From: Terfezia claveryi
Taxonomy: Eukaryota; Ascomycota; Pezizomycetes; Pezizales; Pezizaceae
Length of the DNA stretch: 64,000 nucleotides
NCBI GenBank assembly: GCA_015179025.1
Contig: WHUX01000004.1
Location: forward strand, 806,001 to 870,000
Direction: 5' to 3'
Part shown: positions 33,914 through 44,870 of the stretch, one piece after another
Numbering within the stretch: position 1 is the first letter of the stretch
Layout: the number at the start of each line of letters is the position of its first letter
The notes under the pieces: model-generated
Databases searched by the model: none
Told to the model about the DNA's origin: nothing
The model's input: the letters and a program-made list of their open reading frames with translations, nothing else
Position numbers and translations under genes: made by a program

Positions 33914-34020
33914 TCAAGCTCTCTACTCCCAAGTTCTGCTCTCTCAAGCTCTCCACTCCCAAGCTCTGCTCTCTCAAGCTCTCCTCTTGCAAGCTCCGCT
34001 CTCTCAAAGTCTCCTCTCTC
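33914..34020. repeat. 30-bp minisatellite
   Basis: Three 30-bp units (33914-33943, 33944-33973, 33974-34003) of the type TCAAGCTCTCCACTCCCAAG plus a partial fourth. The array is CT-rich on the plus strand and lies directly upstream of the PIF1-like relic. Confidence 0.85.
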
Positions 34021-34630
34021 TTCTACTACAAAGCGGTTAGTTAAACCAATATACTACATTTTTATATGGAGTCCTTACTGTCATCTTCACAATTCTTTTG
34101 CTCCTACACGGCTTGCATGTCTCTATGCGTGAGCCATCCTGAGTTAATGTCCAGAGAGCTGGGTCGTATTTACAATAACAACAGGCGCAGAAAATTGGAT
34201 CCATGACTAGATGTCGGATATGGTCGGGGTGAAAGATTTGCCTGCTAGCGAGAAGAGTTGTAAAGTAATCGCGCATCAACTTACAGAACAGGGAGGTCAT
34301 GTGCATCAGGTCATACGATCTGACAATTCTTGGCAATGCCAAGGAATCCGACAAACTAACAAACAAAATATAGTAAACTTCGTTTCAATTTCTAGAAATT
34401 GGCAACTTCATTGCCAATTAGGTTCATTGTATGATTCCCTTTCCCAAAAGCAAGGCACGACAAGATGTCTGCAATTACTTTATGAGGTTAGCGGCGTCCC
34501 TTATTGCAGGGGAATACCCAGACCCCTGCGTTCCCTGTCGTATCATCTTGGCGCCCCCCGACTACTCATACCATATACGGGTCTTTGACCTGTAAAGTTC
34601 TCGACTCAACACTCCGCAGTTACTTTCAGC

Positions 34631-35026
34631 ATGACATCAAATCGGTCACACTTTAGAAACATACACTTCTATGATGGCAGTGTCCGAGTATCCTCTTTAG
34701 GTAGACTCGTCCAGAATGGATTGGTAACAGAACGAAATTTCCTCCATATGCTCAAATTCTTCTTATCATGCAGGCCCTATCACGGTTCAACATCGAGGTT
34801 TGGATCAGGTTTCGAGGCTACTAATATTTCTCACCTTGGTAGACGGGAGCTTATGGATAGAATGGGGGGATATGGGCATTGGATTACGAATATGATACAA
34901 ACGGAGTATCTAAATCAACGCCTATCAGAAATGGGTTCTATTGAAGACCAGTATTCATTAGTTATTTTGATCAATATTTTGTGTCAGTCAATCCAGGTTA
35001 TTTATGAGCTGACTATTATATTGTGA
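34631..35026 (+). CDS. hypothetical 131-aa ORF
   Basis: An ATG-started frame (MTSNRSHFRNIHFYDGSVRV) of normal composition, longer than most neighbours in this AT-rich region. I recognise no domain, and no introns or paralogue are evident. It sits among transposon relics and may be a remnant or chance frame. Confidence 0.2.
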   Translation: MTSNRSHFRNIHFYDGSVRVSSLGRLVQNGLVTERNFLHMLKFFLSCRPYHGSTSRFGSGFEATNISHLGRRELMDRMGGYGHWITNMIQTEYLNQRLSEMGSIEDQYSLVILINILCQSIQVIYELTIIL

Positions 35027-35587
35027 TAAGTATAAGGTTGTGATGATTACGAAAATTTTGGTGTTGATTGAGGAGATGGCTTGTCGTGGTCTGGCCTCAT
35101 AGAGTGTAATCATGGTGGCATTTTAGGCAGGGTATCCTTGCCAATATGAAAGGGGAAGGTGAGCTGGTATTTGAACAAGATTTTACACAGAGAATGGATA
35201 TGGTGAAAGAGATTAGTGAAGGGCCGAATGGTAGAGAAAGGCTTGAGGTGGAGTTGTCAGCAAGATTATCTGAAGTTTATTAAATGTTTCAAGGTCAGTT
35301 TGATACTTGCTGTATATAGTTATATTCGTATGGGGTTATGTTTTGATTGGGGTTGTCGGGGGCGCAGCCACCTGACGTATAGTGAGGCCTTTTTATCTTA
35401 TTTTAAAGTCTATACCCGCAATTGACCTCAGGTCATGACGGGTCTCGAAAGATTCGGCCTAAGCTTTCGATACAAGAAGCGAGTCCAGCCTCCCGAGCCT
35501 AGGGAAGGATAAAAGAAAGCAAATACACGCAAAAGTAAGTACATCAACCCAGCGCCTCCGCTGCCAATCCCATCCCCTTAAGTGAGG

Positions 35588-35755
35588 TTAAGGTTCGTAA
35601 GAAAGTCTCAACCAATCCACCGTAACCTCTTCATCCGTGTCCTTGACCTTCAGCAACCACCGCGTCCTGTCATCCGCCTGCAAGGATAAGGCGAAATGCT
35701 TTCCTGTTTCCGGACCCATCTTATAGAATCTACACCCAGGGTGGAACGTCGGGTC
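35588..35755 (-). pseudogene. orphan 3' exon of an unknown gene
   Basis: After a good acceptor (ACATAGCCAG, ending at 35756), 55 codons read without a stop: DPTFHPGCRFYKMGPETGK, then HFALSLQADDRTRWLLKVKD and DEEVTVDWLRLSYEP, stop at 35588-35590. Composition is clearly protein-like and richer in GC than its surroundings. No upstream exon could be joined in the AT-rich sequence to the right, so this is probably a gene fragment. Confidence 0.4.
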
Positions 35756-36196
35756 CTGGCTATGTCTCGATACTTGCAGTTTCCCTTTTCCAGTATATAG
35801 TGAGGGTAATGAGTAGTTAGTGATTAAGTATTGTATAATGATAGGATATACGGCTCGGTACAGTGCACGGTGCTGCTTTTAATTATTTTGAAGTCGCTCG
35901 GTAGTAACTTTCTCATACAAATCTTTATAACCAAAGCTTGGAGAAACAATCCTTCTTGTGAAGTAATTTGGTGGCTTCATCTTGGAGGGTTTATGTAATC
36001 TTATGTCCTGTGTACTATACAATTGCCTGGGGCGCCCCCAAAAATATATAAAATTTAAGAGTATTCAGATAGTTTTTAGAATCCTGCATTTTGACCTCTT
36101 GAGCCCTGTGCACCTTCTGCCCACTAGACCCGTCGGGCTGAATAACTTATGATTAATGAAGTGGAGGTTTTCATCATTTCTAACAAATTAGAGCAC

Positions 36197-36234
36197 TTTC
36201 GCTAAGTGCGTACTGTTTCGCTAAGTGCGTACTG
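36197..36234. repeat. 19-bp perfect tandem duplication
   Basis: TTTCGCTAAGTGCGTACTG occurs twice in direct succession (36197-36215, 36216-36234). It is a simple recent duplication. Confidence 0.9.
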
Positions 36235-39200
36235 TAGGGTTGAACGAAAGAGCCAGAAATCCTCAATAGAATTCAAAACAAGGAAAAATGACTGACCAAT
36301 CAAGTCAATGTGGAATTCCTCTGGTGCAGTATGGAAAATTTAGGCCTGTAAGGCGGGCTATAATCCTCTAAAAAGAGAATAGGCTCGATATAAGCTAATT
36401 CTTGGGTTTGGTGAAAGAAAGGTCTCAGGACTGTTTTCAAGGTATGAGTGCAGGGATACCAGCGCAGCCTGTAGATATCATCTCCAAAAGGAATGCCGTA
36501 GCGGCTCTGGAAGTCATATTGACATCAGTTGCACTTCAGGATGCTGGCGTGTTTCCGGAATTACTGCGTCCTGGTGGAGTTTCTCCACTCCCAGTCTCCT
36601 ACTCACGGTTTTAACATATCCGGCTGTATGTTCTTTTCAATGAGTCTACATAATCAGACAGCTCTAGCCTATCACAAGGTAGAGCATCCTAATTCCGAGG
36701 TCGTTCCATACCTCATATCTACGTAGAAGACTAGATGTAAGTAACCCCCGGAAGAGTTGTACAAAATAAGACAGAATGAACAATGTTACCACCATCTGCA
36801 CTACTTTGCACCAACCTGAGTTCTCATATGTCTCCCCTTGAGTTCTCCTTTTCCCATACCTACCTCGGGCAACCCAGTAAGTGCGCTGCATTCTGCTCGA
36901 CCCCACATTCTCAGTATAGTTTGGTTTTCTCAGTACGGATACCCCGCATCTCAATCAAGTATTCCAGGACTGTCGGATGCGCGTAGCTATATTGATAGGC
37001 TTCAGCATCCGCTTGGCACCCATGCCATCTCTCTTTTCTTCAAATCCGCTCCCTCATTGCCGCTGTGGCTCTTTACCAATGGGAATATAAAGCCTTTTGG
37101 GCTAGAGGATATCATCCACCGTTTCACGAGCTCCCCCACCTATTAGCATGGTTATCCCCGTTGTAACTGCCGAATCCTCCTAAAAGCCCAGCGATACGCC
37201 CATAATCTCTGCATCTGATACTGTTGAGTACCACCCGAGGAATTACCCTTCCGACCTTCTTGCTCCTTGCCTTTCCTCTTCCGTTGCTGCTTCTAACACT
37301 CAATCTCTTAGCTGCAATGTGATTTAAGCAGAGGTTACTATGCGGTGAAGCTACACATAGACCTGACCGCAGTTACACAAACTACATATTAATAACAGTT
37401 TCTTTAAGGTCCTATTGCAGTGAAGTATGCATGAAAGGGTTGATCTAGATACCCCCTGGCGGTAGCAATGGCAGCCATTGCATTTCTCAATCCAAATCGC
37501 CAGCCCCAAGTGCATGCAACTTTGCCGTCCATCCTACGCGTGGAGGCTACAGGATCCACTCCCATGTTATTTCAATTACGAAACTAGAACAAAGGATTGC
37601 ATCTCTTCACCTGCCCCGGGAGTCGCAAGGCTGTGTGTGAACTCGGAAGTGATATATGCGGTGCTGAATTGTGGCCGGGGATCGAGCTGAAATGCCATCT
37701 GTGCGCAGGAACACATCCTAAAACAACTGGTAACCTTATAAGCTTAACAATTGCGGCATCCCCTTTGGCGCCTCACAGCTCCTGTTGGCTCTTTTAACAT
37801 AGACTCCGGCTGGCAGGCTTTCTCTATGCGTGCTCCGATATTCCTCTACATGCAATAATACGTAGGCTTTCTTTTCACTATATAATCCTATAGCGTTTGT
37901 TGTACACATACTACTGCTCGTGCTTCCTTAGGTCATCACATCATAGGCTTTTCATATAACCAACTATCATGCGTCTTAAAATAATTATATGGAAGATGTG
38001 CTGTTCTGTCTTCGAAAATGTCGCCGTCTTCTCAGTCTAATCTACAGGCATCGAGCCATCAAAATTGTTTCAATAGTATAGCGTATCTGAAGCTGACAAA
38101 CTTCAATCTCTCCTCCCCTCGTTAGTATAAATAGAAATCCCCTCGCCAATGCAAATAAACTGTTCGCCTCTCACGCGTATTTGCACCTCACTTCCGCTTA
38201 CGATTGACTTTGCCTACCAGAGGTAATATTAGTGTCGGCATCTTCGAAGATGAGTTACATACTTCATTTCCGCTCAATACATCTTGACAGATCTTGAATA
38301 TTTTGACTTCGCGGTAATTCGGTTTCGAGGAAAGATTCAGAAGAAGTGTTATGCTCCAAAATTACCTTGTTTTTATCTCCCTGTTAGGTCCGAAAGCAAA
38401 GTGTCTTCCAGAAATTTGAATGAGCTCCTCTCTGAATGCTGATGAGGCACGTCAGAGACCTTTAATCTTGGAGTGGAAAGACGATAGCGAGATCTGAAAT
38501 GCTTTTCTACCGCCGCTCGCACTTTGTCGAACAAAACATCCGTCAGTATTAATATTCCCGAACTATCTGATCATCCATCGTAGTTTTTTTGCTAATAAGT
38601 TTTAGTAGGAGTATGAGGAGAATTACATTGAACACCAGTAGAAGCAGGAAGCAGAAGCGGAGGAGGCAGAAGAGATGGAGACAGCTGACTGCGGGGGGAG
38701 AAGCTGCAGAGGCAGCGCACGTAGGTATCTACAAATCAATTGCAATGGCAATACTTGCACCGTATGGTTAGTGGAATGAAGCAAGAGAAGTGTATAATTG
38801 TCCTCAAATGAATACCGAAGGCCTTTTGGTCACGAGGCTAGTGGAAGAACCTGATTAAGTGAAAGCAATTGCAATCATACCCCTATACGCATTTAGCTCG
38901 GTGGACCTGTTGTATTTCACATCTATCTTTAGGAAAACCACTATCACTTCATTTCGATTATATAGAAGCAGCATACTAGTACTTTCCATTTTTATTGATT
39001 CTCGCGATAACTGCTACTATGCTTTATTGCAGCCCCTACCGGTAGAGTACTAGTACTGTATCTCTTGAGTAAATATTTACATAGGTCTAGTGTAGTCCGA
39101 AAAAGCTATCTTACCCTGAAAACCGAGAAAAGATTTCCTTACAAACGTGACTGCAACAAACCTGCTAACAATACTGTGCTTCATCCTATGCACACATGGC

Positions 39201-39340
39201 AGTACGCGAGGACGTTGTCCCTGTTGTGGTGTGTATGTATGTAACCCGGGTTTTCCTGTTTAAGGTAAGGGGCATCAATCAATGAATTACATCGTTCAAT
39301 GCAGAGTCATTATGCAGTGCATTCTTACACTCCGTTCCAC

Positions 39341-39421
39341 CCGGGTTTCCGGGGTTGCTCATCGTAGCCCCCTTATTGAACTGCATATGAGTAATGAGTT
39401 TATTTTTTAAAAAAAATTTAG
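39341..39421 (+). mobile_element. 5'-truncated LINE tail with 12-bp TSD
   Basis: An 81-bp insertion beginning CCGGGTTTCCGGGG and ending GAGTAATGAGT...TTTAAAAAAAA is flanked by ACTCCGTTCCAC on both sides (39329-39340 and 39422-39433). The same tail words occur in the LINE copies at 49-54 kb, so this is a very short member of that family. Confidence 0.75.
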
Positions 39422-39525
39422 ACTCCGTTCCACTGGCGCGGTGCTACTCATTAGAATACTTCAATAGTCCGTATTGCGAACATCTCTACAGACATTTGCA
39501 GGCACGCAACTACACATATAAACAA

Positions 39526-39600
39526 ATTTTTTTTTAATACTTCTTAACCCGGAAATAATGAGCAACCAGATGCGCCCCGCAGTCACCTGCGCCACCTGGA
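39526..39600 (-). mobile_element. possible second LINE tail, minus orientation
   Basis: A poly(T) run at 39526-39535 followed by AATACTTCTTAACCCGGAAATAAT is the complement of the tail form ...AAGTATT(A)n. Downstream sequence loosely fits the family 3' end. No target-site duplication was found, so the call is weak. Confidence 0.35.
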
Positions 39601-40973
39601 CCGGGGTACCACTTGCGGCAGCGTAATATAAGAGCAGGAGGGTTGGTGGTGGTATTGGTGTGTTGGAATAGGAGGTAATATAGAAAAGAATTTGAATTTG
39701 AATAAACGCTCTGGACTGGGTGGAAAATGACTAATAGTGATTGTTTCATTAAGATGCATCAATAGGATACAAGAATTCAACCTTTGATCTAAACAGACAG
39801 TAAAAGAATAAAAGACCCTCAAAAGGGCATAAGGATAGCATCATGAGTGGGAAAAGGCTACTAAATAGTCGTGGTGGAACAGACTAAACTTTACTCGGTC
39901 CTCCCACCACCACATCTACAAAACCAATTATAACAGAAATAGAACTACCAACAGTTCAATTTCCCCCCACCGCAACCATTAGTTGAGTAGCTACCGCCCC
40001 CACCGCTGGGATCACTATAACACAACCTTAAGTAATATCAGCATGCGATTCCGATGCAGCTCACGTGACATTCAGGGTTGTCGATCGCGAGTTGGCCCAG
40101 GTACGCTGGCAGAAGAGCTTAATAGAGGTAGTGAACACTTATAGGAGAGGTTTCAATCTAAAATAATATTAATTGAAAGGACATTTAGAAACTCTGTCGT
40201 TGGGATTCCCTTGCATTTCTCATATCCTTTTCAGCTTCCGACTACTCTCTTCTGGCAATTGCTACTTTTCTTTTGCACATAGTGTGTAATGGATCCAGTG
40301 ACTGCGGTAGCATCGAATTTTCATCAGGCAAATCAGCCCTCTTGAGATCACGAGCTTGATGTGTTTCCCCTTATACGTCGTTCTCACTACCTATAATTCA
40401 ATACAACCCTCACACAACCGACCCCATTGCTACGGATATTGTCCTTAGAAGTTATGGGCTGTGTTTTAAACTGACAGACTGGGATTCTTTACACGGTAGT
40501 GTTGAGTACTCATTGACTCCAACGATATTGCTCCAGGTTTGTGTATATTATAGCATCTCTTGCAAGGTAGGCAGGCAGGGTACAACTAAATCGAATACAT
40601 GACTAACAAGGCAGAATTAAACAGCATACAGCTCCAGGCACTGACATATAGAGAGATCTCTGCAATTGGGAAATCGGCGAGATAAGAAGCGATGATGGTC
40701 AAAAGAAATGAAAGCACAACAAATCTCGGAGCCAAGTATAACATCTCTCCCCACTATCACTAAGCCAGCACAAGTGGCACAGGGCAAAACAAATCTATAG
40801 CCAGCACAATATAAATGATAGCAAATCGACAAATAATTGCAAATCCAAGACCCTGCACAAGACAAACAAACCCACAGCTAAATCAAATACATGACTTACA
40901 AACGAACAATGATAAATGTAAAGGTGAAGGAAATATGCTTCAGCAAACAAATCTCTCTCCATATCTTCCTTAA

Positions 40974-41718
40974 TTACCTTGGGGCTGGGCCACAGAGTGG
41001 ACATTCCTGATCTGCTCCTTGGGGCTGGGCCAGAGAGTGGACATTCCTGATCTGCTCCCATAACCTGGAATCAAACCTGAAATCACGGTATTCAAACCAA
41101 ATACGAAATTGTATCTTCCCATCACGGGCAGCAGGCCTAGCATTGACTTTGGTTATGATGGAGCGAATAGTGGTACGCATCACTTGTTCGCCCTCGTCCC
41201 GCGAATCGAGAGATCCTAAAAACCAATGCACCTCTTCTCCAGAGGCGTCAGGTTTATTTGAACTCAGGATTGAATAACATCCAAATCTGTTGTTCTTAGG
41301 CAGTAGGTCATAGTTCTTGATAATCTCCAATATGTCGTTGCTAAAATTTTCCAACGGAATTGAGACTGTTCTGTTGCCAAACCCATCAGACTCCTGATGC
41401 AAGACCTCCATATTGCGCCTCTGGCTGCCAATGAAATCATGGCACTCTTTGTAGAATGCCGTGGAATTAGAGAAGTGCTGAGGGGGCAACTGAGCTCTGG
41501 AATGGTCCTGTGCTGCAGATGTAGCCCATTGGCAGAATGTATCCACAGGGTGACGCTGAATTTGCTGTGGACTGTTCGGAAAAGAGACGGTGGTGGGAGA
41601 ATTATCAGCGGGTACTGTCAATATAAGTAAGTTAACTAACGTTCAAGCCCGGAAATCTTGTGGGGTTTAGGAGGCACTTACCCTGCGACAGTACGGGTTG
41701 GGAAGAGCTTTCAGGCAT
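40974..41718 (-). CDS. uncharacterised fungal protein, two exons
   Basis: Exon 1 (41718-41682) starts MPESSSQPVLSQ in a TTTCAATGCC context. The intron (41681-41615, 67 nt) has GTAAGT and a TTGACAG acceptor; joining is in phase and gives 225 aa. The first 90 residues are Pro/Ser/Gln-rich, then a more ordered part follows (SIPLENFSNDILEIIKNYDL; NRFGCYSILSSN; EEVHWFLGSLDSRDEGEQ; KIQFRIWFEYRDFRFDSRLW). No domain, signal peptide or membrane segment was recognised. The last 26 residues come from a 40-bp tandem duplication that shifts the reading frame, so the native C-terminus was probably shorter (ending AQPQGN). Confidence 0.6.
40979..41058. repeat. 40-bp tandem duplication at a gene end
   Basis: 40979-41018 and 41019-41058 are identical except for one base. 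Because 40 is not a multiple of 3, the second unit is read in a new frame in the gene on the minus strand. Confidence 0.9.
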
Positions 41719-44700
41719 TGAAAGGAAGCTTGTGTAGAAAGTTTTGATAGATAGCAGGTATAGGGAAGATAGATGAGAGTGTACAAAGCTTTCAAAGTTA
41801 AGGGAAGGCAGTGATCAGGGAGTGATGGGTAGTTCTGGTTAGGTTGTGGTGTATCCAGTCCATAGAGGAGGAAGATGCCCTATTTATTGATCACTTGCTG
41901 CGAGCGGAGCTCATCAGCCGCAGTGCAAAATCCTATATCATACACCTTTGATTCTAATCTTAAAAAGAATGCACTAACTTGAAAAAAAATGGATACATAC
42001 ATATCCGTGCTTCATGTTATGAGACTTTCCATTATCGCCTCTAAGGTACAGAAGACCATAAGTAGTGTATGTTTAGGTCAAAGTTCACACATGCTCCCTT
42101 TGCGTAGTTTGCAGCAGTGAGACATGCACTATAAATCTCATATTACAGGCGCTAATACTGCAAGGCAATCGAGGACATGAGCTTTTGGATAATAGTTCAA
42201 AATAGGTAAAGTAGATGCAGTTGAGTATAGAAGTATACGTGAACTAAAGTGTCTATACAGCTGATACATTCAATCTCTCAACCTATAGCAAGAAGAGATT
42301 GACAGAGGGGGTTTTCCCCCAGCCTACATCAATTTGCACAGAGGTGTTGCGAATTATACCCCAGAGATCAATCTTACGCTATTTGGATAAGACTGATAGC
42401 AGTTGGACCACTCCTGAAGTGCTTACAAGTACTGATAACTTCCTGGACTGGTAGAACTACCTCAACTTCACGTAAACCCGGAAACAGTTTTATGTGTAGA
42501 GACATATGGATCCACAATACCTACCCATAGACATATCTCTTGTCAGATCATGGCCACAATGTTGAAGCTTGTGCTCCAGCGACGCTTCATCTAGCTGCAT
42601 ATATGTATATGTTCTGGGCCGTTCATGGGCAGCACATGTACACTCTAGATTCAGAACATTTACCACCCCAACGTGGGGTGTCGGCTTATCACTGGAAATC
42701 AGGCTGGCAGGCATACAAACTTGCACCCGGCAACCAGACTCCCCGATCATGAATTAAGCTTACCAAAAGATTTAGCACATCTGAACAAAGTTGTCAGGGG
42801 GCTTCTAAATGCTCATGACATGCTGCTAGGGGCCGAGTGTTGATACATCTATTACGGATCACTGGCATACAACATGCCAGTTTAATTCTTGTGAAATTTT
42901 TTGGTAATCTAGAAAGTCTCCAAAGGTTAGTTCTGAAGGCAAGTACCATTCTGAGATCTAGATTGCGTTATGTAACTTACCTTGAGTGCTGTCTATGATA
43001 GGCAGGAAAATCTTAACACAGGAAGCTCGAGTTCCCGGGGATATGGCTCGCATGATGTTTGCAAATTACAATAACCAGGCCCATGGCATCGGCTTCGCGT
43101 GCAGTTGCCCTGAAAGGATTATATACAACCCTAGTGTCGATCCTTTCACACTATTTACAAATATATATACATACTGTACTTGTGTAACTATCACATACCT
43201 AATAATGTGACTGCGGCTGACTTTCTGCGTAGGTTGCTCTTCGGATTCGTGCATGGCACTGTTAGGTATACTGTGCCATCATATAGGTAGAACCTTAAGA
43301 AAAAAAATAAACAACAAAGAAATTGAATGTATTGGTATTCTGCATACTACATTAACGGATGTTGTATTACCCAAAATTTGCGTTAACGCAAGCCCCTGAA
43401 GCAACATTAGGACGCAGTCCGGCGCGTAACTTGTACCCCAAGTTTGGTGTACTGTAGGTATCTTTGATTCCCCCCCCTGCGCCTAGTTCCCCACACGATA
43501 TTACCCCCTCCCCCCTAGTTGTTGCTTAACACCTAAATAACTGCACTTAGGTACATGTATCCGAACAAACGATCGCACAGGGCAACTTGAACCTAGTACG
43601 GGGTAGTTCTCAAAGAATATCGGGAAGTTAGGGGATTTCTGGATATCGGCACGGCGTTTGAAAATCAGCATAGTCATATCATATAAAAATCGGGTGCATT
43701 TTGCTCGGGTAGTGCAGCTTGCATTGGAGTCCTCGCAACATTTGAGACCACGATCTAAAGTGCATGTATTTCTCATAAGTACGGTAGCTATAGGTATAAT
43801 ACGCTACCATCTGTAGGTTCCCTGGTCAGTTTTTTTATTGATTTCAGGTCTTTGCACAACTATTTGAATAAAATCGAACGAATCTTTTTTTTTTCTAGCC
43901 GTACCAAGTCGTGCTCAGAGTGTTGACCTACAGCCATAATCGAGTCCAGGCATAGGATAGGGTTGATGGAATTCGGTAAAGGATTATATGCAAAGAAATG
44001 TACACTACTCAAATGCATGGGTGTGCAGTTCTTGATCAATAATTAAATTTGGTACCCTCCAGCGCCTCAAACAGCAAAGTGTTGTATAACAAAGCTGATG
44101 AAAACAAGAACAAAGAAAAATACGGGTGGCGACTCAAGCATTCCTTCAGAGACAACACATACAGGAAGATAGTCCTCACGTGCGGAGGTGCACAACAGAA
44201 GTCATTTCCTCCTTCCTTGTAGCGGTAGCGACACTAGTACTCAAAACTGTTCCTGCTGGAAGTATGGGCTAGACTATCCGTAGTGGGTATGGAAGTATAC
44301 GTATATGTCTTGTACTGGTACTACAGGCAATATACCTTTTGGCTAGATACCGGTACTTGCAAGGCCTCAGTAATCTGAGAGAGCTATATTAGTCAAAGTA
44401 GATATAACATACATACATACATACATACATACGTACGTAGCAAATGCTCGTACCCGGAAAGTAGACTCGGTAGATTTCTGACAATGCAGCCAATGATGCT
44501 GATAATTGGGCAGGTACACCATTGAAACAAAGGATGCCTAATCTCTAAGCCTGAGGGTTCAACCCAGATCCTGCCGGCAGTGCTATGGCAGTGAGATAAA
44601 AGCTTCAAATACCCCCCCCAAAAAAAAAAAATAAAAATAACTCCGCCATTCAGCCGACATCGAGCTTTCGGTCCATATAGCTACTCCTCAGCAAAAACGT

Positions 44701-44870
44701 TGTGCCGGAGGCAAGCCAAATATATCGGAGGTAATTATAAAACTTATCCAGAACTTTTCTTCTATCACAGGCTGGACTGACATTCAATAACCTAGAATAA
44801 ACCCATTATATTGTCGATATCGCAGGCAATTGTCAGAAACACTGCTATTTCCACGACTTCGAATTCCGCC
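41719..44870. other. intergenic, no gene seen
   Basis: The right-hand promoter of the minus gene lies at 41719-41900. Otherwise the stretch is AT-rich sequence with short domainless frames, CAACCAGACT at 42731-42740, an ACAT microsatellite at 44407-44434 and an A/C-rich run at 44611-44640 just upstream of the next gene. Confidence 0.5.
44407..44434. repeat. (ACAT)n microsatellite
   Basis: Seven consecutive tetranucleotide units followed by ACGTACGTA. Confidence 0.9.

Larger units (their letters stand above)
36235..40973. other. intergenic, relic-rich, no intact gene
   Basis: Several 60-100 codon frames lack recognisable motifs. One minus frame (38578-38372) reads DVLFDKVRAAVEKHFRSRY, then RLSTPRLKVSDVP and FKFLEDTLLSDLTGR; it looks protein-like but has no partner exon. 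Retroelement tails at 39341-39421 and about 39526-39600 are listed separately. Confidence 0.45.

Noticed and set aside
34037..34366. Minus frame with FCACCYCKYDP and ETCKPCRSKR, zinc-finger-like
   Set aside because: Two CxxC pairs alone are weak, no family match comes to mind, and the frame overlaps the CT-rich region beside the helicase relic.
37478..37797. Possible Cys-rich protein (CHLCAGTHPKTTGN)
   Set aside because: Suggestive of a zinc knuckle, but surrounding frame is broken and no RT or gag block is adjacent.
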